In this document: in pieces, positions 1 to 6,009 of the stretch
How the letters are laid out: each line of letters starts with the position of its first letter
Numbering within the stretch: position 1 is the first letter of the stretch
Assembly: GCA_003445855.1 (NCBI GenBank)
Contig: DMCG01000171.1
Coordinates: forward strand, 1-6,043
From: Spartobacteria bacterium
GTDB lineage: Bacteria > Verrucomicrobiota > Verrucomicrobiia > Chthoniobacterales > UBA10450
Length of the DNA stretch: 6,043 bases
Direction of reading: 5' to 3'
Translations under genes and position numbers: made by a program
The notes under the pieces: generated by a model
Database searches by the model: none
What the model saw: the letters and a program-made list of their open reading frames with translations, nothing else
What the model was told of the DNA's origin: nothing

Positions 1-57
1 GAATGGCGGGAATGTTTCGTTTTCAGCCTTGGCGGCATTGGTGACTTTGCGATCCAT
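1..57 (-). CDS. possible 5' end of a leftward gene, cut by the window edge
   Basis: Reading leftwards from an ATG at 57-55, nineteen codons stay open to the window edge, starting MDRKVTNAAKAENE. The composition is protein-like and mostly hydrophilic. I see no convincing Shine-Dalgarno sequence upstream on that strand, and no family can be recognised from so few residues. If real, it is transcribed divergently from the secreted protein gene at 352, and the space between them would carry both promoters. It could equally be a chance open frame. Confidence 0.2.
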   Translation of the reverse strand, partial: MDRKVTNAAKAENETFPPF

Positions 58-351
58 GCGGGCTAGAATGGGTTTTCAGGCACTTTGCCCAATCGGCCAA
101 CCAATCTTTGAATTGGGGATTCGACCGGTCGATGGCGGAGCCTGTGGGTTTTAGTCTCTGCCGGCGGCTTCGTCCAACGGTTTCAATACGGAACGCTGCA
201 ATAAGCCTTGACCGACGAGCCGCCCTCCTCATACGCTCCAACAATAATAACGCGGATCGAGCGCAAGTTGCGCTCGGTGGCCGCCAGAGTGGGGGAATGG
301 GTGCTGCGCGATCCTGCGTTCGAAAAAGTAACTTCAGGAAAGGAAATTCAT
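58..351. other. non-coding stretch with one hairpin
   Basis: No frame here looks like a gene: the open frames that cross it are short, overlap one another and have biased Arg/Ser-rich translations. It contains a perfect 8-bp inverted repeat, CGAGCGCA (258-265) and TGCGCTCG (269-276), with a 3-nt AGT loop. There is no T-run after it, so it is not an obvious intrinsic terminator; it could be an operator or a leader structure about 75 nt ahead of the start codon at 352. No tRNA, rRNA or other known RNA motif was seen. Confidence 0.5.
336..344 (+). promoter_or_regulatory. ribosome binding site that sets the start at 352
   Basis: AGGAAAGGA ends 7 nt before the ATG at 352. It decides the start: the open frame extends up to 208, but the extra 48 codons have no ribosome binding site, and starting there would place the signal peptide in the middle of the protein. 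Confidence 0.75.
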
Positions 352-993
352 ATGAAATTAATTACATCGCTTCTCGGCATTGCTGCACTGAGCTTTGTCA
401 CCTCGGCGTTTGCGCAAGAAGAATCGCCGTCTGTCGCGCCGGAAGAAAAAGCCTCCACCACTGTGCAAGAAACGACGACGCCCACACCGTCGGCCACGTC
501 TACTGCGAAGTCGACCGCTACTGCTGCTGAGTCACCGGCGGCCAAGAAAAAAGAGACAGCGGCCGCGCCTTCCACAACCGCCTCGCCCGCTTCCGAAAAG
601 CCGGCGAAGAAAATGAGCGTGGAAGCGGCATTGAAAGACAATGAGAACGGCTGGGAAGCCGCAATCGGCAAACACGATACAGCAACCGTCGAATCGATGG
701 TGGCCGATGATTTCATCGGCGTTAGTTCCAAGGGCAAAGTTGAGAACCGGCGTGCGCTGTTAAGTGAAATGAAGGGCAGCAAAGACACCTATACATCGAC
801 CAAGAACGAAAAACTCGATGTGCGAATGTACGGCGGTGGCGTTGCAGTTGTCGTCGGTACCGCGCGGGAAAAAGGGACCGACAAAGATGGCAAGGCATTC
901 GACCGCACGGAGCGCTTCACCGACACCTGGCTGGATCGCAACGGCAAATGGCAGTGTATTGCCAGTCAGGCCATGTTGGTCTCGCAAAAGTAA
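352..993 (+). CDS. secreted protein with DUF4440 / SnoaL-like (NTF2-fold) domain
   Basis: A 213-residue exported protein of unknown exact role. Residues 1-21 form a classical Sec signal peptide: Lys at position 2, a hydrophobic core (LLGIAALSFV) and an AFA cleavage motif before Gln22. Residues 22 to about 88 are a low-complexity linker rich in Thr, Ala, Ser, Pro, Lys and Glu, probably disordered. Residues about 90-213 resemble the DUF4440/SnoaL-like domain: an N-terminal helix around ENGWEAAIGKHD, then VADDFIGVSSKGKV, and the C-terminal strands LDVRMYGGGVAVVVGTA and FTDTWLDRNGKWQCIASQ, which are typical of the family. NTF2-fold domains bind small molecules or serve as scaffolds, and some are enzymes; no catalytic set is evident here. 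The linker could tether the domain away from the membrane or through the peptidoglycan layer. It is followed by two hairpins and is probably monocistronic. The domain call is firm in style but made without a profile search. Confidence 0.8.
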   Translation: MKLITSLLGIAALSFVTSAFAQEESPSVAPEEKASTTVQETTTPTPSATSTAKSTATAAESPAAKKKETAAAPSTTASPASEKPAKKMSVEAALKDNENGWEAAIGKHDTATVESMVADDFIGVSSKGKVENRRALLSEMKGSKDTYTSTKNEKLDVRMYGGGVAVVVGTAREKGTDKDGKAFDRTERFTDTWLDRNGKWQCIASQAMLVSQK

Positions 994-999
994 TTCTGA

Positions 1000-1015
1000 G
1001 CGAACGAGCGTTCGC
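1000..1015. other. small perfect palindrome just after the DUF4440 gene
   Basis: GCGAACG (1000-1006) and CGTTCGC (1009-1015) are perfect inverted arms around an AG centre, starting 6 nt after the stop codon. As RNA it would form a 6-bp stem with a GAGC loop. No T-tract follows, so by itself it is a poor terminator; it may protect the 3' end of the mRNA or be a protein-binding dyad. Confidence 0.35.
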
Positions 1016-1037
1016 CAACCAACTCGCAATTTTAAAC

Positions 1038-1094
1038 CGGCCTCGCGTTCCGCAAAAAAATTAGCGGGATGCGAGGCCGTGTCGTTTCATTTTC
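1038..1094 (+). terminator. long hairpin, likely transcription terminator of the DUF4440 gene
   Basis: CGGCCTCGCGTTCCGC (1038-1053) pairs with GCGGGATGCGAGGCCG (1064-1079) in an uninterrupted 16-bp stem that includes two G-U pairs. The loop is the 10-nt AAAAAAATTA. The outer 9 bp are perfect. The following bases (1080-1094) are T-rich but broken by C, G and A, so it is not a textbook U-tract. The other strand has a TTTAAAATT run after the hairpin, so it might act in both directions. It separates the secreted protein gene from the trehalose synthase gene. Confidence 0.55.
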
Positions 1095-1159
1095 ATTGAA
1101 CACACAGTCGTACATCGACAACTTGCCGAGCCGGCGTTTGTGCGCCAAGAGTTAGCATC

Positions 1160-4100
1160 ATGGCGCAATCGCCGGGTGAAATGATTATCGACCCGCTTTG
1201 GTACAAAGACGCGGTCATCTACGAGCTGAACGTCAAAACTTTTCATGACAGTGACGCCGATGGCATCGGCGAGTTTCGCGGTTTGATCGGGAAGCTCGAT
1301 TATCTACAGGAGCTTGGCATCACCGCGATCTGGCTGCTGCCGTTTTATCCGTCGCCTTTGCGCGACGACGGTTACGACATCGCCGATTATTTCGACGTTA
1401 ATCCGAACTATGGGACGCTCGACGACTTTCGCGCGTTTCTAAACGCCGCGCACGAACGCGATCTGCGCGTGATTACCGAACTCGTCATCAATCACACGTC
1501 CGATCAAAATCCGTGGTTTCAGAAATCGAGGCGCGCATTGCCCGGCTCACCCGAACGCGAATTTTACGTTTGGAGTGACACACCGGAAAAATACAAAGAC
1601 GCGCGAATTATCTTTAAAGATTTCGAAACATCGAACTGGGCATGGGACCCGGTCGCGAAAGCATATTATTGGCATCGCTTCTATTCGCATCAGCCGGACT
1701 TGAATTTCGACAACCCGGCCGTGCATGAAGCCGTCGAGAAGGTCTGCGACTTTTGGCTCAACATGGGCGTTGATGGGCTTCGCCTTGACGCCGTTCCTTA
1801 TCTTTACGAGCGCGAGGGCACGATCTGCGAAAACCTGCCCGAGACTCACGATTTCCTGCGGAAGCTGCGTGCACATGTCGATGCAAAATTTCAAGGCCGC
1901 ATGCTTTTGGCGGAAGCAAACCAGTGGCCGGAAGACGCGGTCGCTTATTTCGGCAAAGGCGACGAATCGCACATGAGTTTCCATTTTCCGCTTATGCCGC
2001 GGATGTTCATGGCGCTGCAAATGGAGGATCGGTTTCCGATTATCGACATTCTCGATCAAACGCCGCCCGTTCCCGAGAACTGCCAGTGGGCCATGTTCCT
2101 GCGCAATCATGACGAGCTCACCCTCGAGATGGTGACGGACGAGGAGCGCGACTACATGTGGCGCGTTTACGCGAACGATCCGCATGCGCGTATCAATCTC
2201 GGTATTCGCCGCCGGCTCGCGCCGCTGCTCGCGAACAGCCGCCGCAAAATGGAGCTGCTCAACACCATGCTCTTTTCCATGCCCGGCACGCCGATCATTT
2301 ACTACGGCGACGAGATCGGAATGGGCGACAACATTTATCTGGGCGATCGCAACGGTTGCCGCACGCCCATGCAGTGGAGCCCGGATCGCAATGCCGGCTT
2401 TTCCAAAGCGAACCCGCAACAGCTTCATCTCCCAATTATCATCGATCCCGAGTACCACTACGAAGCGGTCAACGTCGAGAACCAGCAAAAGAACTTATCG
2501 TCATTGCTTTGGTGGATGCGTCGCGTGATTGCCATGCGAAAAAACTTCAAGGCATTCTCGCGCGGCTCGCTCGAATTTCTTTACCCCGACAACGCCAAGG
2601 TGCTCGCGTTTCTCCGGCGCTATGAAAACGAAACCATTGTCGTGGTGGTGAATCTTTCGCGCTTCGCGCAATCGGTCGAGCTCGACCTGTCGCGCTTCAG
2701 CGGGTGTATCCCCATCGAGATGTTCAGCCGCAACCCGTTTCCATCGATCAAGAAGTCGCTTTACGTTCTTTCGCTCGGGCCGCATTCCCATTATTGGTTT
2801 GTTCTGCAACCGCAGAGCGAGAGCCGGCGTTTAAGTAAAAAGCGCATCGTCCCGACGCTCAATGCGCCGGCAGATTTACGGACGCTGCTCAACAACGGTC
2901 AGCGTGCGCGGATCGAGGGCAAGATCCTGCCGGAATACATTCGCAATTGCCGATGGTTCGGCGCGAAAGCGCGCACTTTGCGTCACATGTGCGTGCGCGA
3001 GCAATCCCCCATTTCCGCCGAACCTGATGCCGCGGAATTTTGGTTTGTCGAGGTCAGCTATCTCGATGGTCCCAATGAAACGTATGCTCTGCCGGTCAAG
3101 ATTGCTGTCGGTGACGCGGCCCATGCTATTTCGCAATCCGCACCTCACGCCGTCATCGCGCGCTTCGACGGCGCCGAAGAAGCGATTTTGTTCGACGCCG
3201 TCTGGGACACAGATTTCCGCGAAAAGCTTTTTCGGCTCATGTTAGATCGACAACGTGCCAGCGGGAAAAACGGACATCTTATCGGCAGCGTCAGCCCGAT
3301 CTTCGCACAGAATGTCGAACACGTTCCCGGTTCGAACGTGATTAGCGGCGAGCAGAGCAATTCGTCGATGCTTTTCGAAAACAAATTTTTCCTCAAACTC
3401 TATCGCAAGCTCGAAGACGGCGTAAATCCCGACGTCGAAGTGGTGCGATTCCTCACCGAGCGCACCAATTTTCCGAATGTCCCTGCCTTTGGCGGCGCGA
3501 TTGAATATCGACGCGGAAAATCCGAACCGACTGTCGTTTGTCTTTTGCAAAGTGCAGTTACGAGCGAGCGCGACGCCTGGACCCTGACTCTCGATTCCGT
3601 CGGACGTTATTACGAGCGCGTTCTCGGCCGCAAAGCCGATCTGCAAAATCAAACCGCGCCGCCCGGCGCGCTTCTCGATGAATTGATCGGCGGCATTTAT
3701 CCCGAGAAAGCGAAATTGCTCGGACAGCGCACGGCTGAATTGCATCGCGCGCTTGCTTCCGTTGAGGACGATCGCGCGTTTGCGCCCGAGCCGTTTAACG
3801 CCATGGCGCAACGCTCTGCTTATCAATCGATGCGCGCCTTGCTTCGCCGCACGTTCGCTCTTTTGGAAAAAACGCTGCCCAATTTGCCCAAGTCATTTCG
3901 CGATGAAGCGAAAGAGGCTCTTGCCGCTGAAAAAGAAATTCTCGCGCGAGAAAAACGCCTTCTCGACCGAAAAACCAATGCCGCGAAAATCCGCATCCAC
4001 GGCGATTATCATCTCGGCCAGATCCTTTATACCGGAAAAGATTTTGTCATTCTCGATTTCGAAGGCGAACCGGCGCGTGCGCTGAGCGAACGCAAGCTCA

Positions 4101-4441
4101 AGCGCTCACCGCTGCGCGATGTCGCCGGCATGATGCGCTCCTTTCAATACGCCGCTTACAGCGCGCTCTGGCAGCCGGCCATGCGCACCGAAGACGTTCC
4201 GTTCCTGGAACGCTGGGCCGATCTCTGGTACCGGCAGATGAGCAGCGTTTTCCTGCAAAGTTATTTGCAGACAACCGCCGGCGCCATCTTCGTCCCGCAG
4301 AATTCAGATGATCTCCAAATCCTTCTTGAAGCCTACCTGCTCGACAAAGCTGTCTACGAAATCGGCTACGAACTAAACAACCGCCCCGATTGGGTCGTCA
4401 TCCCCATCCGCGGCATCAAACACATTTTGCGCTCGACGTGA
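1160..4441 (+). CDS. treS: trehalose synthase-maltokinase fusion (TreS-Mak/Pep2)
   Basis: A cytoplasmic bifunctional enzyme of 1093 residues, the usual length of the fused form. Residues about 10-549 are a GH13 trehalose synthase, which interconverts trehalose and maltose. The four GH13 motifs are visible: NHTSD at 111-115; GVDGLRLDA with nucleophile Asp210; LLAEANQ with acid/base Glu252; and RNHDE with His317 and Asp318. The signatures [11 protein letters not shown] and [20 protein letters not shown] are typical of TreS. Residues about 560-1093 are maltokinase, which makes maltose 1-phosphate with ATP: an N-terminal cap with [15 protein letters not shown] (591-605), SNSS at 733-736, a probable ATP-binding Lys746 in FFLKLYR, the catalytic loop HGDYHLGQ (947-954, Asp949) and metal-binding DFEGEP (Asp966). 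All expected catalytic residues are present. Maltose 1-phosphate feeds GlgE, which extends alpha-glucan; neither glgE nor glgB lies in the window. The start at 1160 has a weak AAGAG 8 nt upstream; Met8 (1181) is a possible but less supported alternative. No clear promoter was found. The hairpin repeats begin 26 nt after the stop. Confidence 0.96.
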   Translation: MAQSPGEMIIDPLWYKDAVIYELNVKTFHDSDADGIGEFRGLIGKLDYLQELGITAIWLLPFYPSPLRDDGYDIADYFDVNPNYGTLDDFRAFLNAAHERDLRVITELVINHTSDQNPWFQKSRRALPGSPEREFYVWSDTPEKYKDARIIFKDFETSNWAWDPVAKAYYWHRFYSHQPDLNFDNPAVHEAVEKVCDFWLNMGVDGLRLDAVPYLYEREGTICENLPETHDFLRKLRAHVDAKFQGRMLLAEANQWPEDAVAYFGKGDESHMSFHFPLMPRMFMALQMEDRFPIIDILDQTPPVPENCQWAMFLRNHDELTLEMVTDEERDYMWRVYANDPHARINLGIRRRLAPLLANSRRKMELLNTMLFSMPGTPIIYYGDEIGMGDNIYLGDRNGCRTPMQWSPDRNAGFSKANPQQLHLPIIIDPEYHYEAVNVENQQKNLSSLLWWMRRVIAMRKNFKAFSRGSLEFLYPDNAKVLAFLRRYENETIVVVVNLSRFAQSVELDLSRFSGCIPIEMFSRNPFPSIKKSLYVLSLGPHSHYWFVLQPQSESRRLSKKRIVPTLNAPADLRTLLNNGQRARIEGKILPEYIRNCRWFGAKARTLRHMCVREQSPISAEPDAAEFWFVEVSYLDGPNETYALPVKIAVGDAAHAISQSAPHAVIARFDGAEEAILFDAVWDTDFREKLFRLMLDRQRASGKNGHLIGSVSPIFAQNVEHVPGSNVISGEQSNSSMLFENKFFLKLYRKLEDGVNPDVEVVRFLTERTNFPNVPAFGGAIEYRRGKSEPTVVCLLQSAVTSERDAWTLTLDSVGRYYERVLGRKADLQNQTAPPGALLDELIGGIYPEKAKLLGQRTAELHRALASVEDDRAFAPEPFNAMAQRSAYQSMRALLRRTFALLEKTLPNLPKSFRDEAKEALAAEKEILAREKRLLDRKTNAAKIRIHGDYHLGQILYTGKDFVILDFEGEPARALSERKLKRSPLRDVAGMMRSFQYAAYSALWQPAMRTEDVPFLERWADLWYRQMSSVFLQSYLQTTAGAIFVPQNSDDLQILLEAYLLDKAVYEIGYELNNRPDWVVIPIRGIKHILRST

Positions 4442-4467
4442 TGGGCGGCGTCGCACCGGCCGAAGGT

Positions 4468-4492
4468 TTCTTTCGTCCCTCACGGGACTCGA
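4468..4492 (+). repeat. hairpin repeat A, copy 1
   Basis: A 25-nt repeat whose core is GTCCC-TCAC-GGGAC (4475-4488), a 5-bp stem with a 4-nt loop, preceded by TTCTTTC and followed by TCGA. It matches copy 2 (4607-4631, inverted) at 24 of 25 positions and copy 3 (5094-5118) at 22 of 25. The stem is invariant; most differences are in the loop. Confidence 0.85.
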
Positions 4493-4511
4493 CGCGGTTT
4501 TGTCGCGTAAT

Positions 4512-4542
4512 ACCCACCGTTGAAACGGTGGGCTATTGTCAC
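4512..4542 (+). repeat. hairpin repeat B, copy 1
   Basis: A 31-nt repeat: CCCACCGT (4513-4520), loop TGAA, ACGGTGGG (4525-4532), then the conserved tail CTATTGTCAC. It matches copy 3 (5139-5169) at 28 of 31 positions. Relative to copies 2 and 3 the fifth stem pair is swapped (C-G instead of G-C), so pairing is kept. It starts 19 nt after repeat A. Confidence 0.85.
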
Positions 4543-4556
4543 GGAAATCGTTCGAC

Positions 4557-4587
4557 TTGAGAATAGCCCAGCGTTTTAACGCTGGGG
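4557..4587 (-). repeat. hairpin repeat B, copy 2 (inverted)
   Basis: On the minus strand this copy reads CCCAGCGT-TAAA-ACGCTGGG followed by CTATTCTCAA, matching copy 3 at 28 of 31 positions with an identical hairpin. It faces copy 1 across a 14-nt centre, so the A-B unit and the inverted B-A unit form one large inverted repeat. On the plus strand the short foot AATAG sits directly 5' of the hairpin, reminiscent of the GTAG foot of REP elements. Confidence 0.85.
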
Positions 4588-4606
4588 AATCGAGATCAGC
4601 CACGAA

Positions 4607-4631
4607 TCGAGTCCCGTCAGGGACGAAAGAA
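4607..4631 (-). repeat. hairpin repeat A, copy 2 (inverted)
   Basis: Reverse complement of copy 1 with one loop change (TGAC instead of TCAC). It ends 4 nt from the stop codon of the transposase gene (4636-4638), so the gene's transcript would carry this hairpin directly after the stop. It is separated from the inverted B copy by 19 nt, the same spacing as in the left unit. Confidence 0.85.
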
Positions 4632-4635
4632 GATA

Positions 4636-5082
4636 TCAATCGAGCAACGCCTCATCGTAATCCGCGTCATGCTTACGAAGCATAGCCATGACCTCTTCGC
4701 GAAACGAGCGACGTCGATGATGCTCTTCCTGATTTCGAATGTAGGCCACAGTCTCATCCACGCCCGAAATACTAATACTGAACGCGCCATATCCTTCCTG
4801 CCATTCAAAGCCGCGCAATTTTGGAAACGTTTCGTGAATCCATTTCGAGGAATTTCCTTTGAGGAGTTGTACTGCTTTGGCTACCGAAAGAGTCGCGGGC
4901 AAAGAAATTAAAATGTGAACGTGGTCGCTTGCTCCGCCGATGGCGAGTGCGTTCATCTTATTTTGTTTAGCAATACCGCCGAGATAGGGCCAAAGGCGAT
5001 CGCGTAGATCGGACGTAAGCAAAGGCTCGCGATTTTTTGTGCTCCAAACGCAATGAATGAGACAACTGTTAAAGGAGTGCAT
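4636..5082 (-). CDS. REP-associated-type Y1 transposase (IS200-like, HUH family)
   Basis: A 148-residue single-domain transposase of the Y1_Tnp/COG1943 type, which cuts and rejoins single-stranded DNA at hairpins through a 5'-phosphotyrosine link. The HUH metal-binding motif is His54-Val-His56 in SDHVHILISLP, and the nucleophile is Tyr114 in YIRNQEEHH, with Gln118 as the usual second helix residue. Other family features are the start SFNSCLIHCVWSTKNREP, LKGNSSKWIHE (74-84) and FEWQEGYGAFSIS (92-104). The length is full for the short members, there is no frameshift, and the catalytic residues are intact, so it may be active. The start at 5082 has only a weak AAGAAG about 10 nt upstream, which lies inside repeat A copy 3. 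Inverted hairpin repeats flank the gene closely on both sides, which favours a RAYT-like domesticated role over a plain insertion sequence. It carries no TnpB partner. It runs opposite to both neighbours. Confidence 0.88.
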   Translation of the reverse strand: MHSFNSCLIHCVWSTKNREPLLTSDLRDRLWPYLGGIAKQNKMNALAIGGASDHVHILISLPATLSVAKAVQLLKGNSSKWIHETFPKLRGFEWQEGYGAFSISISGVDETVAYIRNQEEHHRRRSFREEVMAMLRKHDADYDEALLD

Positions 5083-5093
5083 GGGTGGAATGC

Positions 5094-5118
5094 TTCTTTC
5101 GTCCCTATCGGGACTTGA
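5094..5118 (+). repeat. hairpin repeat A, copy 3
   Basis: TTCTTTC, then GTCCC-TATC-GGGAC (5101-5114), then TTGA. It differs from copy 1 at 3 of 25 positions, two of them in the loop. It lies 11 nt upstream of the transposase start codon, so on the minus strand its GAAAGAAG end supplies the only Shine-Dalgarno-like bases of that gene. Confidence 0.85.
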
Positions 5119-5138
5119 TCTTGTTTATATCATTGAAG

Positions 5139-5169
5139 ACCCAGCGTTAAAACGCTGGGCTATTGTCAC
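5139..5169 (+). repeat. hairpin repeat B, copy 3
   Basis: CCCAGCGT (5140-5147), loop TAAA, ACGCTGGG (5152-5159), then CTATTGTCAC. It starts 20 nt after repeat A copy 3, keeping the A-to-B distance although the spacer sequence (5119-5138) is unlike the other two spacers. It ends 37 nt before the -35 box of the next gene. Confidence 0.85.
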
Positions 5170-5206
5170 CGCGAACATGGGTGCGCCTTCGAACGCCGAT
5201 TAAAGG

Positions 5207-5235
5207 TTGGCGATGCGCAAACCCGCGTTTATAAC
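5207..5235 (+). promoter_or_regulatory. sigma70-like promoter of the CADD-family gene
   Basis: TTGGCG (5207-5212) and TATAAC (5230-5235) are spaced by exactly 17 nt and match the TTGACA/TATAAT consensus at 4 and 5 of 6 positions. Initiation would fall near 5242, giving a leader of under 20 nt that still contains the ribosome binding site GAAAGGA (5248-5254), 4 nt before the ATG at 5259. This suggests the gene has its own promoter, independent of the trehalose synthase gene. Confidence 0.5.
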
Positions 5236-5258
5236 TACGTTCAGTTCGAAAGGATTTT

Positions 5259-5930
5259 ATGAACGAACACCTTGACTCCATCGACAACGAAGTCGCGAAC
5301 AAACATCTGTTGAAACATCCATTTTACCTCGCGTGGGCACGCGGTGAGCTTAGCAAAGAGGCGCTGAGGGATTATGCGCGGCAGTACTATCATCATGTCG
5401 CGGCGTTCCCGACGTATCTCTCGGCGGTGCACGCGAAGTGCGACGACCAGGTGACGCGGAGACAATTGCTCGACAATTTGATCGATGAAGAAGCCGGCTC
5501 TCCGAATCATCCCGAGCTTTGGCTGAAATTTACAGAAGGCCTCGGCGTGGAAGATGTCGATCTTGCGAAGACAGAGAAACAGCCGGAAACGAAAAACTTG
5601 ATCGACACGTTTCGATCAGTTTGTCGCGATGGATCGACCGCCGAAGGTCTGGCCGCGCTTTACGCCTACGAGAGCCAGATTCCAGCGATTTGTGAATCAA
5701 AGATCGACGGACTAAAGAAACATTACGGCTTCAGCGATCCGAAGCATTACGAATACTTCAGCGTTCACATCGAAGCCGACCGCGAACATTCCGCCGCCGA
5801 GCGCAAAATGCTCAGCGCGTACATCGACAATCACAAGATCGACAAGGTGCGCGCGGCGGCGCAGCGCGTTCTCGATGCGCTTTGGGAAATGCTCTCCGGC
5901 GTTTGCCGGCGTCACGCGATTGCCTGTTGA
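5259..5930 (+). CDS. CADD-family (TenA/PqqC-like) oxygenase, probable para-aminobenzoate synthesis
   Basis: A 223-residue, all-helical cytoplasmic protein of the haem-oxygenase-like dimetal oxidase superfamily, closest in motifs to Chlamydia CADD (putative folate metabolism family). In chlamydia CADD makes para-aminobenzoate for folate by oxidising one of its own tyrosines, replacing PabA/B/C. The metal ligands are all seen: Glu77 and His84 in LIDEEAGSPNH, Glu138 in YAYESQIP, and His170, Asp174 and His177 in VHIEADREH. Tyr23 (HPFYLAW) and Lys148 (CESKIDGL) match the sacrificial Tyr27 and Lys152. Every position is shifted by exactly 4 from the chlamydial numbering as I recall it, with no internal gap between these sites. 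It is full length, with a good ribosome binding site, its own promoter and a REP pair after the stop. No folate gene is in the window. The fold and family are secure; the reaction is inferred. Confidence 0.88.
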   Translation: MNEHLDSIDNEVANKHLLKHPFYLAWARGELSKEALRDYARQYYHHVAAFPTYLSAVHAKCDDQVTRRQLLDNLIDEEAGSPNHPELWLKFTEGLGVEDVDLAKTEKQPETKNLIDTFRSVCRDGSTAEGLAALYAYESQIPAICESKIDGLKKHYGFSDPKHYEYFSVHIEADREHSAAERKMLSAYIDNHKIDKVRAAAQRVLDALWEMLSGVCRRHAIAC

Positions 5931-5942
5931 TCGACGCAATTA

Positions 5943-6009
5943 GAATTGTAGGGCAACCGCTCCGGTTGCCGTCTTGATTCCGGCAGGCGATGCGCCTGCC
6001 CCACAATTC
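5943..6009. repeat. GTAG-type REP pair (BIME-like) after the CADD-family gene
   Basis: Two perfect 8-bp hairpins stand side by side: GGCAACCG-CTC-CGGTTGCC (5952-5970) and GGCAGGCG-ATG-CGCCTGCC (5982-6000), 11 nt apart. The outer ends GAATTGT (5943-5949) and ACAATTC (6003-6009) are perfect inverted repeats, so the whole block is an imperfect inverted pair. GTAG (5948-5951) sits at the foot of the first hairpin, as in classical REP elements; the opposite strand has GTGG at the same place. The sequence is unrelated to repeats A and B. It begins 12 nt after the stop codon and may stabilise or terminate that transcript, although no T-run follows. Bases 6010-6043 beyond it show nothing recognisable. 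Confidence 0.75.

Larger units (their letters stand above)
4468..5169. mobile_element. REP/transposase island (REPtron-like)
   Basis: A minus-strand Y1 transposase gene is enclosed by hairpin repeats of two kinds, A and B. The order is A, B (+), then B, A (inverted), the gene, then A, B (+). Thus inverted A copies stand 4 nt after the stop codon and 11 nt before the start codon, and inverted B copies lie outside them. The layout matches REP sequences next to their RAYT transposase, rather than a simple IS200/IS605 insertion sequence, whose two subterminal hairpins are not arranged as inverted composite units. Outer limits are approximate; no target duplication is expected for this class and none was seen. 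Confidence 0.75.

Noticed and set aside
208..236. TTGACC with a 17-nt spacer to ATACGC as a promoter for the DUF4440 gene
   Set aside because: The -35 is good but the -10 matches the consensus poorly; the better AATAAT at 243-248 is at the wrong distance. Not enough to call.
208..351. N-terminal extension of the DUF4440 protein to 208
   Set aside because: It would put the signal peptide inside the protein and ignore the strong AGGAAAGGA site before the ATG at 352.
1547..2488. 313-codon open frame on the minus strand
   Set aside because: It lies wholly inside the trehalose synthase domain, whose catalytic motifs fix the plus-strand frame. Its translation has no recognisable domain, so it is a shadow of codon bias.
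4373..4639. 88-codon open frame on the minus strand across the left repeats
   Set aside because: It translates the A and B hairpins and the end of the trehalose synthase gene. Frames of this kind over repeats are usually spurious, and it has no ribosome site or domain.
4636..5082. A plain IS200/IS605 insertion sequence
   Set aside because: The flanking hairpins are inverted composite units that also occur as an extra copy outside, and there is no TnpB gene. The REP-associated reading fits better, though the protein itself would suit either.
4468..5169. Possible CRISPR array from recurring palindromic repeats
   Set aside because: There are only three copies in mixed orientation, they come as two different hairpins, the spacing is irregular, and one interval holds a gene. 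This is REP-like.
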